A DNA stretch of 49,381 nt, taken from positions 1 through 49,381 of the forward strand of contig CANPZU010000018.1 of the NCBI GenBank assembly GCA_947588825.1, in the 5' to 3' direction. The notes under the pieces are model-generated. The model made no database searches. It was not told where the DNA came from and saw only the letters and a program-made list of their open reading frames with translations. The position numbers were made by a program, and so were the translations under genes. This stretch comes from an uncultured Clostridia bacterium (lineage in GTDB: Bacteria; Bacillota; Clostridia; Oscillospirales; CAG-272). Of the stretch, positions 8,815-17,092 are shown piece after piece (the first letter of the stretch is position 1; each line of letters opens with the position of its first letter).

Positions 8815-11004
8815 TCATTGCAGTCTGAATTGAATCTCGGTAATGATGTTCGATATGAAGGATGCCATCTTAATCATAAGTCCTGAGAAGAGTACCGCGA
8901 CGAACATGATGACCGCCATAACAAGCACCGTTCCGAAAACCGTTATAATATTTTTACCGAGTGAATAGTCGTGTGTAACCATCGTTCCGAAGAAGATGAG
9001 CAGGAAGAGCCACACATAGCATACATTGAGAAGCAGCGTGATGAATCCAGATTCGGAAAGCGTCACGACATGAGTCAGCAGTGTCGCTATCGGAATAATG
9101 AGGATAATGGGTGTCAGAGAGTAGCAGCAGGCAATAAATATGTCCTTGAAGCTTCCTTCACCGTCAAACAAAGTAGTAAGACACCAGTTCGAGGTCACCC
9201 ACAAAAGCAGGGGAAGAAGCATTCCCGCAAGCTGCCCTATGACGTTCGCATATCCGCCGACGGGATTGAATATGAACGATTGACCGATAGCCTGCCATGC
9301 AAATACCACTGCGGCAACCGCGAGTATTGTAAATGCGGCTCTGAGCGATCCTCTCTTTTCATGCTTCATATCCCAGAAGCCGTCAAACGGGTGGAAGATG
9401 ACGTGGAAAGCATACATCAGCTCCTCCCAATAGGTCTTTTTCTTTCCGCTGACGGCCGCTTTTCTGTTGAGCTTGCCGGCGTATTTGAAGAACAGCGTGA
9501 GTGCGACGCAGAACGCCACAACAACAACGGGGATAATCAGTATGTACTTTTCAACCCATACCTTTCTCGATTCGCTGAAAGCGTCGGAGTAACGCGAGGT
9601 CGCATATGCGTACTTGAAGTAGCTCATCGCCTGCTCCCAGTCGCCCATTAGGTAGTACGCCTGGCCGAGTCCGATGTATGCGGCGTCAAAGTTGTTGTTT
9701 CTTTGGAGGATGGCCTTCCAGTCTTCCTCCGCCAGCGAGTATTTACGCTGGTTGTTGTGCTGTATGGCGGTGATGAGAAGATCGCCGTACTCGGTTCTCG
9801 TGTAAACGGTAAAGCTGGAGGTCTCTCCGTCAAGAACCAGCATCTTATCTCCGAGATATACTATACCTACGACATTTCTCAAATTACCGAGCTGCGAACC
9901 CATATCGCCGAAGGCGAAAAGCAGCTCGCCGTCTTCGTCATACGTAAATATCTTGGAACGTTTTTGGTCGATTATCGACCAGGTGCCCTCGGGTCCTATT
10001 GCAACGTCGACGATGCTCGAGGGGCCCGTTGCAGAATCGTCATAAGACATGCTCTGGAAGTTTATCTCTCCGGCGGGAATGAAGAAGCCGTTTCTTCTCA
10101 TTATATCCGTTCCGTCGGTGTTGAGCTTTTTGACGGGAGCGTAGTTCTTGTCGCTGTTTCTTATCGCGTTTTCAAGCGACTCCTGAGCGATACTGTTGGT
10201 CGTAACATATATCATGCCGTCGTCATCTATTGCGATGTTGTTGTACTCGGTAGATATATTTTGCTCCTGCTGAGCAAGCTGCTCGGCTGTTTGGAAACGT
10301 CTCCATATGAGCTGAAGAATGTTGTATGTGACCTTCTGAGCGCCGATAAATCCGGCAAATTCGCCCTCCGCGGAAAGCGACATGATACCCTGATAGGTCG
10401 TTGTGGATACAACGTAAATTCTTTCGGAGCTGTCGACCGCAAGAGCTGCGGGACGGTAAAGTTCTCCCTCTTCGAAAACTTCCGATTCGGGTTTTTCAAG
10501 ATGACGTACATAATTGCCTTCTCCGTCAAACACAACGATTCGTTCGTTGTCCGTGTCGGCAACATATATGAACTTCGCCTGATAAAATCCGTCTCCGTCG
10601 GGATCAAGCTCGGGATCGGTCGTGGGCTTTGCGCCCTCCCAGATGAAAACTCCGCGGGGGCTCGCAAGCGCGTCGGTCACGCCCTCGCTGTTTACAAACT
10701 CGGAAATAATGAAACGAAGCTGATAGTATTCGCTCATTATAACGATCCTGTTGTTGCCGGGGTCGGCAATGTAAATGTTATTGCTTGAGTCGGTCTCTAT
10801 GTCGGTAGGAGCGTTGAGCGCCGTCTCAAGTCCCTTTATCTTGGAGCTGTCCACAACCTCCTGAGGCGTGTAGGCGTCGGGAGAAGGAAGAGACATTCCG
10901 TCCATAGAGTAAGTATAGGTGCCGTCGGCGTGAACGGGAATCGCGCACGCAAGAATGATAAGGCAGGCAAAAACGGCGGTAATTCTTTTAATAACGTTCT
11001 TCAT
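8815..11004 (-). CDS. NHL-repeat, TPR and YIP1-domain membrane protein
   Basis: Predicted 729-residue protein with an unusual domain chain. An N-terminal signal follows KNVIKR; it either ends at VHA (residue 27) or is a lipoprotein signal with Cys20 in ILAC. Residues about 40-420 form an NHL-type beta-propeller, with repeats such as IYIADPGNNRIVIMS, FIYVADTDNERIVVFD and YLGDKMLVLDG. Residues about 430-480 form TPR helices (AAYIGLGQAYYLMGDWEQA). A membrane helix at about 490-512 is followed by a basic cytoplasmic stretch, then a five-helix YIP1-type domain to the C-terminus. The topology puts propeller and TPR outside and YIP1 in the membrane. It lies between the first permease pair and the DUF5696 gene with 10-16 base gaps. 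Function is unknown. A sensor or scaffold joining surface protein and transporter is a guess. Confidence 0.8.
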   Translation of the reverse strand: MKNVIKRITAVFACLIILACAIPVHADGTYTYSMDGMSLPSPDAYTPQEVVDSSKIKGLETALNAPTDIETDSSNNIYIADPGNNRIVIMSEYYQLRFIISEFVNSEGVTDALASPRGVFIWEGAKPTTDPELDPDGDGFYQAKFIYVADTDNERIVVFDGEGNYVRHLEKPESEVFEEGELYRPAALAVDSSERIYVVSTTTYQGIMSLSAEGEFAGFIGAQKVTYNILQLIWRRFQTAEQLAQQEQNISTEYNNIAIDDDGMIYVTTNSIAQESLENAIRNSDKNYAPVKKLNTDGTDIMRRNGFFIPAGEINFQSMSYDDSATGPSSIVDVAIGPEGTWSIIDQKRSKIFTYDEDGELLFAFGDMGSQLGNLRNVVGIVYLGDKMLVLDGETSSFTVYTRTEYGDLLITAIQHNNQRKYSLAEEDWKAILQRNNNFDAAYIGLGQAYYLMGDWEQAMSYFKYAYATSRYSDAFSESRKVWVEKYILIIPVVVVAFCVALTLFFKYAGKLNRKAAVSGKKKTYWEELMYAFHVIFHPFDGFWDMKHEKRGSLRAAFTILAVAAVVFAWQAIGQSFIFNPVGGYANVIGQLAGMLLPLLLWVTSNWCLTTLFDGEGSFKDIFIACCYSLTPIILIIPIATLLTHVVTLSESGFITLLLNVCYVWLFLLIFFGTMVTHDYSLGKNIITVFGTVLVMAVIMFVAVLFSGLMIKMASFISNIITEIQFRLQ

Positions 11005-11014
11005 TTTTACCTCC

Positions 11015-11896
11015 TTAATCCTTCATACCGGATGAACCCATGGTCTCGATGATATTGGACTGCGATATGATAAACACCGCGATAGGCACTATCATCATTA
11101 CCACGGTGGAAGCTGCCGCGGCGCCCGAACGTACGATACCGCCGCTGAGTATCTGACCGATAGCATACGCGAAGGTCTTGAGCTCCTCCGAGTAAATGTA
11201 AATGGTCGCTCCCATGTTCCAAAGGTCTTTGAAGGAGAAAACTATAAGGGTGAGCCACGCGGGCTTGACCATAGGCATCGCTATGCGCCAAAAGGTCGTC
11301 ATTTCCCTTGCGCCGTCGAGTCGCGCGGATTCCAGCACCGCATCCGAAACCGACGAATCCATGAACTGCTTCATAAGATAAAGTCCGAGAGTCGAACCCC
11401 ATGTGGGTATGATTACGGCAAGCAATGTATCAACCCATCCGAGAGCCGACATAATGATGAAGTTCGCTATTGCCGAAACGGTGGTATGGAACATAAGCGA
11501 AAGGACGACGAGCTGGAACATTCCTCCTCTGCCGGGAAACTTGATCTTTGAAAACGCGTAAGCGGCCATGGAGCCGAACAGCAAGTTTCCAAAGGTTCCG
11601 AATACCGATATGATAACCGTATTGAATATGTATCTCGAAAAAGGAACCCAGGCCGTGTTCATGAGTCTGAACAGGTCGGTGAAATTTTTCAGCGTCGGAG
11701 ACACCACATAAAACTTAGGCGGGTACGCCCAAAGCTCATCAAGCGGTTTCAACGACTGCATAATGGTATACAGCATCGGCAGGAACATAAATATTCCCAT
11801 AAGTATCAGGAAGAAGGATATTCCCGCGTCTCCTCCTCTCGAACGGTTCAGGACCACGCGATGCTTTCTTGTTCTTAATTTCTGTACTCTTGCCAT
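11015..11896 (-). CDS. Carbohydrate ABC transporter permease, MalG-like (first pair)
   Basis: Predicted 293-residue MalG/CUT1-class permease with six membrane helices after an Arg/Lys-rich start (RTRKHRVVLNRSRGG). The ATPase-contacting EAA loop is LESARLDGAREMTTFWRIAM. It begins two bases after its MalF-like partner stops, behind an AGGTGGG ribosome binding site, and the NHL-YIP1 gene follows after 10 bases. It clearly differs in sequence from the other MalG-like permease at 3211-4245, so the two pairs are not a recent duplication. Substrate is unknown; it is presumed to serve the binding protein encoded two genes upstream. Confidence 0.93.
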   Translation of the reverse strand: MARVQKLRTRKHRVVLNRSRGGDAGISFFLILMGIFMFLPMLYTIMQSLKPLDELWAYPPKFYVVSPTLKNFTDLFRLMNTAWVPFSRYIFNTVIISVFGTFGNLLFGSMAAYAFSKIKFPGRGGMFQLVVLSLMFHTTVSAIANFIIMSALGWVDTLLAVIIPTWGSTLGLYLMKQFMDSSVSDAVLESARLDGAREMTTFWRIAMPMVKPAWLTLIVFSFKDLWNMGATIYIYSEELKTFAYAIGQILSGGIVRSGAAAASTVVMMIVPIAVFIISQSNIIETMGSSGMKD

Positions 11897-11898
11897 CG

Positions 11899-12864
11899 TT
11901 ATTGTCCCACCTTTGATAAGAGTTTTTTGACGAGGAAGTTGGCGCCTATCATTATAACAAAGAGCACGGTGGCTATCGCCGACGCGTAACCGATTTCATA
12001 CCTTGCTCCGCCGTAGTCGTTAAGATGGTGCGTTATCGTCCATGCGCAGTAGTCTACCGACGGGTTTCCGGCAAGCGCGTCCACTATACCTCCAAAACCG
12101 AAGGAACCGGTTATTGCGAGGATGGCGCCGAACATAAGCTGAGGCCTCATGTATGGCAGGGTGATGTACCAAAGCTCCTGCCAACGGTTCTTGACGCCGT
12201 CCACCGCCCCCGCCTCGTAAAGGGAGGTGTCGACAATCTGAAGACCGGCGATGAATGACAAAAATGCGGTACCGAGTGAAGTCCACAGGGCAACTACGAT
12301 GCAAAGAGGCATGACGTAATTGGCATCCTGGAAGAAGGCTATCGGTTGGTCTATGACCTCAAGGTTCAAAAGCATTCCGTTTACATATCCGAATGAGTCG
12401 GACGAGAAGGCGACCGACCAAATAAGATAGACCGAACCCGCGATGTTGGGGGCGTAGAAGATCAGCGTTACGATTGCCCTGACCTTCGGAGGAAGCTCGT
12501 TTATAAACCATGCCACAACGAACGAAAGCAGGTATGAAACAGGTCCCGTTACCGCCGCGAATATAAGAGTGTTTTGACATGCTATGATAAATATATCGTC
12601 CTCAAGGAAAAGTCTGATGTAGTTATCCGCCCCTATAAATACCGGGGGCTCAAGCATGTTAAATGACGTGAAGCTGAGAACCAACGACACTATGACCGGA
12701 ATAATGGTGAAAAGAAGGAAGATGATGTAATAGGGCGCGATCATGAAATACGCCACACGATTGCGCTTCATTTCCTTTAATGTCCATCTCAGCATTGACA
12801 TGTCTTTTCTCGAAACGGCCTTTTTGACCGTTTTTTGGGTTTTAACTGCCGTATTATCTGACAA
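11899..12864 (-). CDS. Sugar ABC transporter permease, MalF-like (first pair)
   Basis: Predicted permease of about 321 residues with six membrane helices. The EAA loop reads YEAGAVDGVKNRWQELWYI followed by TLPYM. There is no usable ATG: the reading frame starts with TTG codons at 12870 and 12864. I prefer 12864, because AGGAGAGG is 7-8 bases upstream of it but almost touches 12870. The N-terminus is a Lys-rich cytoplasmic tail before the first helix at about residue 40. A weak start codon and a stem-loop in the gap after the binding-protein gene (12903-12924) both suggest that permeases are made in smaller amounts than the binding protein. This matches what is known for CUT1 operons. Confidence 0.9.
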   Translation of the reverse strand: MSDNTAVKTQKTVKKAVSRKDMSMLRWTLKEMKRNRVAYFMIAPYYIIFLLFTIIPVIVSLVLSFTSFNMLEPPVFIGADNYIRLFLEDDIFIIACQNTLIFAAVTGPVSYLLSFVVAWFINELPPKVRAIVTLIFYAPNIAGSVYLIWSVAFSSDSFGYVNGMLLNLEVIDQPIAFFQDANYVMPLCIVVALWTSLGTAFLSFIAGLQIVDTSLYEAGAVDGVKNRWQELWYITLPYMRPQLMFGAILAITGSFGFGGIVDALAGNPSVDYCAWTITHHLNDYGGARYEIGYASAIATVLFVIMIGANFLVKKLLSKVGQ

Positions 12865-12902
12865 TTGCAATCCTCTCCTTACTTAATAGATTTTGTTCGC
12901 CG

Positions 12903-12924
12903 CGCCGGCGGGGTCCCGCCGACG
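12903..12924 (-). other. Intercistronic GC-rich stem-loop
   Basis: Between the binding-protein stop codon and the permease start, CGGCGGG (12906-12912) and CCCGCCG (12915-12921) form a strong hairpin, extended by two more pairs past a mismatch. No T tract follows on the minus strand, so it is not a standard terminator. Similar structures behind binding-protein genes protect the upstream mRNA from 3' exonucleases and lower permease expression. Confidence 0.55.
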
Positions 12925-12957
12925 CAGCCTTTTCTTTCAAACATTGACGCGTTTGAC

Positions 12958-15900
12958 TTATTCCAGTTGCGACCCGAAGGAAATCTCACGGTAGGAAAGT
13001 CCGAATTCCTTTCTCTTTCTCGTAAGCTCCTTGTTGATCTCGATGGTATACGACTCAAGCGCCTCGTTTGGTCTTGCGTTGTCATTGTATACCGAAAGGA
13101 ATGCAAATCCTACGTAACGGCCTATTATATATCCGCCGGGATATTCGCGGACCGCCGAAAGATTTTTGAACTGACTCATAAGGTTGTTGTACTCGCTTGT
13201 CGTCCATGAAAGCGAAGCAAGCGCCTGAACGTTAGCGGTGTTGTGCTTTGATACCGAACCCAGCAGCGCGGTAAGTTCGTTGGCATATGCCGACTGGTTG
13301 CTTGCGCCGACATACCACTTCATGTACTTCCACGCGTTGGCGGTCTGCTCTGCGGTTCGCGTTTCATCGTGAAGCATGATAAGAGCGGATACGCCCGATA
13401 TGGAAGTGTTGTTGACCGGGGATATCGTGCCGTCCTCGTTCACCTTTTGGTATCCGGGCAGCGGAACGAATTCCCAAAGTCCCTTGATCTCGGTCGCGTA
13501 AACGCTGAGCTGCGTGTATGTGCCGTAGTCAAGTATTCCTAAAGGCATTTCGCCTGTTCTGAATCTGTTCTCAAAACTGTATTGGTAGGGCGTTCTGTAC
13601 TGCGAGAAGAATTTGCACATGTAGTCGAAAGCTTCAAGCGCAGTATCGTAATACTCGGTGCCCTGAGTGAACGCTATCGCCTTTCCGTTCTCGGAGTAAA
13701 GCTGTCCGCCCATCTGATACAGGAAGAGGTTCAGTCCTCCGAGCGAGTTGGGAAGCGCGACCTGCATGTTGTTTCTTTGCAGAGTGGGAAGGATGGATAT
13801 AAGCTCATCCCATGTCTTGGGAGGCTCAAGTCCAAGCTGCTGGAACACGTCGGCGCGGTAGAACATCATTGAGAAGGATTGCGTCTCGGGAATGCCGTAA
13901 AGCGTGACGTTCTGACTGCCGTCCTCGTATTCCGCAAACAGCTCGAGCGGCTCAAGAGCGGCGTGAGTGAAGTACGCTCCCGAAAAGCTTCCGTCATCGT
14001 TAAAGGTACCGCCCGAAAAGCCGGTGACGGGATCGTATGCTCCCGCGACTTCATTCAGACCATCCATTATGTATTGTCCGCTGCTCTCGTCAAACACGTA
14101 AGCGTCGTCGGCGTCGCTCGTCTTTTCAACTATGTTGAGCGGAACGACCGCGCTTCGTATAGCCCAGTTGATAACGTCGCCCGCTCCGTGTCCCATCGAG
14201 ACGTCGGGTCCGACGCCGGCAAGAACGGAAGGAAGAAGCGATCCGCCCGCGACAAGCTTGAACTCAATACTGATACCGGGGTTGTTTGCGTTGAAATCCG
14301 AATTTATGAGGTTTCGTATTATCTGAGCCTGGTCGCGTCCGAGAGTGGTCCAAACCTCAACGACGTTTTCATCCTTGACGACCTCCATCGCGCCCAAGGT
14401 GTTATAGTCCGCGATAAAGGAGCGTATAAACTGAATGATCTCAAACCAAATGCTCTCAAAGAAGTTGTCTTTTGCCTTGTGCTCTTTTTCGATGTCTACA
14501 TTCGTAGCCTCGGCCACTATATAGTCTATCTCAAGAGGCTGGTACTTCGCTTCCTGAAGCCATGTACCGAGAGTACCCATGTTTTCCTTGAGGTTGTTTA
14601 AGTTCTTTGCTATGTTGCTCTCCTTGCTTCCCATTCTCTCAAGCAGAATGGCTATCTTTTCAAGGGTTGCGACATTGGAACCGGTGGTACCAGTCATTTT
14701 CTCAATGTCGGCAGCAATTTTGTAAAGGTTCTCAGCCTGAACGAGCAGCTCGTCTACGTCGTCGGGCATAATGCGGTAAAATCCGTAGTCACGGTTGGAA
14801 TCGGGCTCCGAACCGGTGATCATGAGTATCTTAAGGTATATTGCGTTGACCGTGGTCATCGTCTCTTCGACTCTGCGCAGTATCTGCGCCATGTTGCCAA
14901 GAGAAGCGTGCAGCTCAAGGTAGTTGTCCCCCGCTTCAAAATAGAACATGAAGGTCTTGTCGCCGTTTCCGATCGACGTGGTTTGCCAGTCGTCGCTGTA
15001 GTTGAACTGAGCGTATTGCGCCTCGTCAAAAGGCACCTCGGCGCTCTGTCCGTTTGCTATCATGCTCGCCGTGGCTATCTTCACCGTTCTTGAAGAAAAG
15101 GTACCCTGGTTCGCGCTCTGTTTAAAACGAATGGTGATCTTGTAAAATCCGCTTTCTTTTACGTTGACGGTGTATCTTACCCACTGACCCACAGTGCGCC
15201 ACTTTTCTCCGCCGTCTCCTCCTATTACATTAAGGAAGAGTTGTGATGCGTCCTGAGGCTCGGTTATGTAACTTGTTCTGTCGTTGTTGGCGTATATCGT
15301 GTTTTCGGACGTTGCCGTGGGATATTCGCCCTGTACCTTTACCATGCCGTCTGAAACTTCATTAACCCCCTGAGCCTTCAGGTCATTTACATACGCGTCA
15401 TAGCTCTTGTAAGGTTCGTAAGGGATAAGCTCGATGGCGCCTATGACCATCGACTCGCGCTGAGCCTCAAGCTGTATGGTGTTCAAACCTTCGTTGAAGT
15501 GGAACTGAAGCGCGTCGATCCAGTATCCTGTCGAATCCGCGCAGTAATATGTGCTCCACTCGGGCGTCTGTTCCTTATCCGTCTTTATCTCGTTGCGGTT
15601 GACGTCGTTGTTGTAAACGGGATATCTCGTATAACCCTCAGAGATCAGCTTGTCGTGATCGACCTTTTCGCCGGTGGCTTTAAACACGATTTTTCCGGTT
15701 GAAATGTCATGCTCGAGGACATTGCCGTCCTTGTCGACATAGGAATACGCGATGTCGCCATCCTTTTGATATTTGTAAATAACATCGCCGTTGCTGTCTG
15801 TTTGGAAGGTTGCGTCCTTGTCCTTCCATGTCTTTGTCAAAGTCAGAAAGCGCGCTTCATAAAACGGAACCTTTTCGTTTATATAAAGCGTACGTTCGAT

Positions 15901-16323
15901 CGAGGTGGTCTTTGAGTCTTCCTCGGCTATCGAGTAGTACCTTATCCTGATGGCGTACATACCCTCGGCGGGAACCGTAATGTTCCATCCGACGACGCCT
16001 CTTGAAGGAAGATACAAGCCCTTTTCTCCCTCGTACTCTCCCGCGGATACGCCATCGGCGTCGGTAAGCTCGGGATTATATGCGATTATGTCGTTCCCCG
16101 ATAATATCACCGATTCCGTGCCGGCGGGAATATTTTTAGTCTGCTGCAGATAATCGCTGTATGAAATCAGAGTCAACAGCTCCGCAAGCGACTGCGTGTG
16201 GCTCGAGCTTCCGCCTTCCTCGTCGGCGGCCGCGCTTATCCCGCCCGGAACCACCAGGACAAGTAAGGCAAGAAGGCCGGCAAGGAGACGAACGGGCAAT
16301 TTTGATTTGTGTGCGTTATACAT
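12958..16323 (-). CDS. Giant extracellular solute-binding protein with N-terminal carbohydrate-module-like domains
   Basis: Predicted 1121-residue exported protein, about 2.5 times the length of a normal sugar-binding protein. The signal peptide spans residues 1-33 (ending ISAAA) and lacks a lipobox Cys. Residues about 60-320 and 350-510 look like two beta-sandwich ligand-binding modules, each with the pattern of CBM6/35-type domains (WNITVPAEGMYAIRIRYYS; GQWVRYTVNVKESGFYKITI; GDNYLELHAS). A mainly helical stretch (about 530-650) links them to a family-1 solute-binding domain (about 660-1115) with VEVWTTLGRDQ, LLPSVLAGVGPDV, PETQSFSMMFYRADV and PPKTWDELI. The ATG at 16323 has an AGGAGG site. 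It is the first gene of the operon. How the protein is kept at the cell surface is unclear; an uncleaved signal or binding to a partner is possible. Confidence 0.88.
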   Translation of the reverse strand: MYNAHKSKLPVRLLAGLLALLVLVVPGGISAAADEEGGSSSHTQSLAELLTLISYSDYLQQTKNIPAGTESVILSGNDIIAYNPELTDADGVSAGEYEGEKGLYLPSRGVVGWNITVPAEGMYAIRIRYYSIAEEDSKTTSIERTLYINEKVPFYEARFLTLTKTWKDKDATFQTDSNGDVIYKYQKDGDIAYSYVDKDGNVLEHDISTGKIVFKATGEKVDHDKLISEGYTRYPVYNNDVNRNEIKTDKEQTPEWSTYYCADSTGYWIDALQFHFNEGLNTIQLEAQRESMVIGAIELIPYEPYKSYDAYVNDLKAQGVNEVSDGMVKVQGEYPTATSENTIYANNDRTSYITEPQDASQLFLNVIGGDGGEKWRTVGQWVRYTVNVKESGFYKITIRFKQSANQGTFSSRTVKIATASMIANGQSAEVPFDEAQYAQFNYSDDWQTTSIGNGDKTFMFYFEAGDNYLELHASLGNMAQILRRVEETMTTVNAIYLKILMITGSEPDSNRDYGFYRIMPDDVDELLVQAENLYKIAADIEKMTGTTGSNVATLEKIAILLERMGSKESNIAKNLNNLKENMGTLGTWLQEAKYQPLEIDYIVAEATNVDIEKEHKAKDNFFESIWFEIIQFIRSFIADYNTLGAMEVVKDENVVEVWTTLGRDQAQIIRNLINSDFNANNPGISIEFKLVAGGSLLPSVLAGVGPDVSMGHGAGDVINWAIRSAVVPLNIVEKTSDADDAYVFDESSGQYIMDGLNEVAGAYDPVTGFSGGTFNDDGSFSGAYFTHAALEPLELFAEYEDGSQNVTLYGIPETQSFSMMFYRADVFQQLGLEPPKTWDELISILPTLQRNNMQVALPNSLGGLNLFLYQMGGQLYSENGKAIAFTQGTEYYDTALEAFDYMCKFFSQYRTPYQYSFENRFRTGEMPLGILDYGTYTQLSVYATEIKGLWEFVPLPGYQKVNEDGTISPVNNTSISGVSALIMLHDETRTAEQTANAWKYMKWYVGASNQSAYANELTALLGSVSKHNTANVQALASLSWTTSEYNNLMSQFKNLSAVREYPGGYIIGRYVGFAFLSVYNDNARPNEALESYTIEINKELTRKRKEFGLSYREISFGSQLE

Positions 16324-16520
16324 TTGCTTTCCTCCTAATAAATTACCGTGCTTGGGGAATCAACGGCAAGACCTAAACAGTCCTTACCGTCAAAAAACGG
16401 CGCATTTGCGATACGCCCGGAGCGGTGTGCAATGGTTCTGCCCTGCGAGCAGCTTCTTGTAAGAGCCGCCTTGGCAGCGGCGATGCGGGGAAAACACATA
16501 CGCCGACTGCTTGTTACCCG
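16324..16520 (-). promoter_or_regulatory. Structured 5' leader of the transport operon
   Basis: About 190 untranslated bases separate the predicted transcription start from the ATG. They contain a first hairpin, with GGCG and ATG (16504-16496) pairing with CAT and CGCC. A GCCGC/GCGGC hairpin follows, then the candidate terminator at 16392-16417. A further stem near 16360-16390, where ACGGTAAG pairs with CTTGCCGT, lies just ahead of the AGGAGG site. I recognise no known riboswitch class. The arrangement resembles conditional termination. Confidence 0.5.
16392..16417 (-). terminator. Candidate attenuator terminator in the operon leader
   Basis: Read on the minus strand, GGCGTAT (16417-16411) and ATGCGCC (16405-16399) form a 7-bp stem (one G-U pair) around a CGCAA loop. 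T6 (16397-16392) follows after one base. It lies inside the leader, about 70 bases before the start codon of the binding-protein gene. Its 5' arm sequence GGCGTAT also occurs at 16504-16498, so that earlier copy could compete for the 3' arm. Confidence 0.6.
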
Positions 16521-16523
16521 TAA

Positions 16524-16553
16524 ATGATATCATATTTAAAAAAAAAAGTCAAT
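16524..16553 (-). promoter_or_regulatory. Promoter of the large transport operon
   Basis: On the minus strand TTGACT (16553-16548) is followed by an 18-base spacer that begins with ten T residues, then TATCAT (16529-16524). The T tract could act as an intrinsically curved spacer. No other good promoter was seen between here and the start codon. Confidence 0.55.
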
Positions 16554-16973
16554 ACCGACCGACTTCCAAAAAAATCAGAGCACCCTTTTTTTTCAAGCTG
16601 CAAAACGAACATTTTTTCACTCCTGATTTTGCGGAAAAATATTTTTTCACACGGTTCCTTGCGTTTCTAAAAGTCGGGGCGAATTTAATTTTGTCAAATG
16701 TAAATGCTTTTTACTGAAAAAATGCCCGAAAATCGGGATAATTTCTTAATTTGACTGTTTTTTATCCTTTGAACCTATTCTGTGCAAAATCCGAGGGTAA
16801 TTAAAAGTTACTCTTTATTATTTTTTATTGTAAAAAAGCACACGAAATTTATTGTGCAAACTGCACAAATTTTGGCCTTTGATTTTTACAATTAGTTATT
16901 TTGTACAAAATTCGTCTTTACTTTTATTTTTATTAACATATCCCTTCTGTTTTGTTAAATTTCATCATTATAC
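16554..16973. other. AT-rich divergent regulatory region with several inverted repeats
   Basis: This gene-free stretch lies between the transport-operon promoter and the promoter of the sigma-like gene. It carries the inverted repeat TTGTGC-AAACT-GCACAA (16852-16868), the 12-bp palindrome TTTTGTACAAAA (about 16910-16921), and a related half site CTGTGCAAAAT near 16790. These could be operators. No coding sequence is supported. Confidence 0.5.
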
Positions 16974-17002
16974 TTGACTTTCATAGCAGCTTATGCTATA
17001 CT
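16974..17002 (+). promoter_or_regulatory. Promoter of the sigma-region-4-like gene
   Basis: TTGACT (16974-16979), a 17-base spacer and TATACT (16997-17002) preceded by TG and one base (extended -10). It is one of the strongest promoters in the window and ends immediately before a LexA-like box. Confidence 0.8.
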
Positions 17003-17008
17003 GCTATA

Positions 17009-17022
17009 CGAACATTTGTTCT
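17009..17022 (+). promoter_or_regulatory. LexA (SOS) box-like operator
   Basis: CGAACATTTGTTCT matches the Gram-positive LexA operator CGAACNNNNGTTCG at all but the last base. It overlaps the expected transcription start (about 17009), a position where LexA binding would block RNA polymerase. Confidence 0.65.
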
Positions 17023-17092
17023 TTAGCGCATCTTGGCTTTTGCCCCGTATTATTATATACTAAATCTTAAATCAAACGAAAGGAGCGTTTTC

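Noticed and set aside
9703..10788. 361-codon open frame antisense to the NHL-YIP1 gene
   Set aside because: The opposite strand encodes a clear signal peptide and repeated NHL motifs with a good ribosome binding site; the antisense product has no recognisable features.
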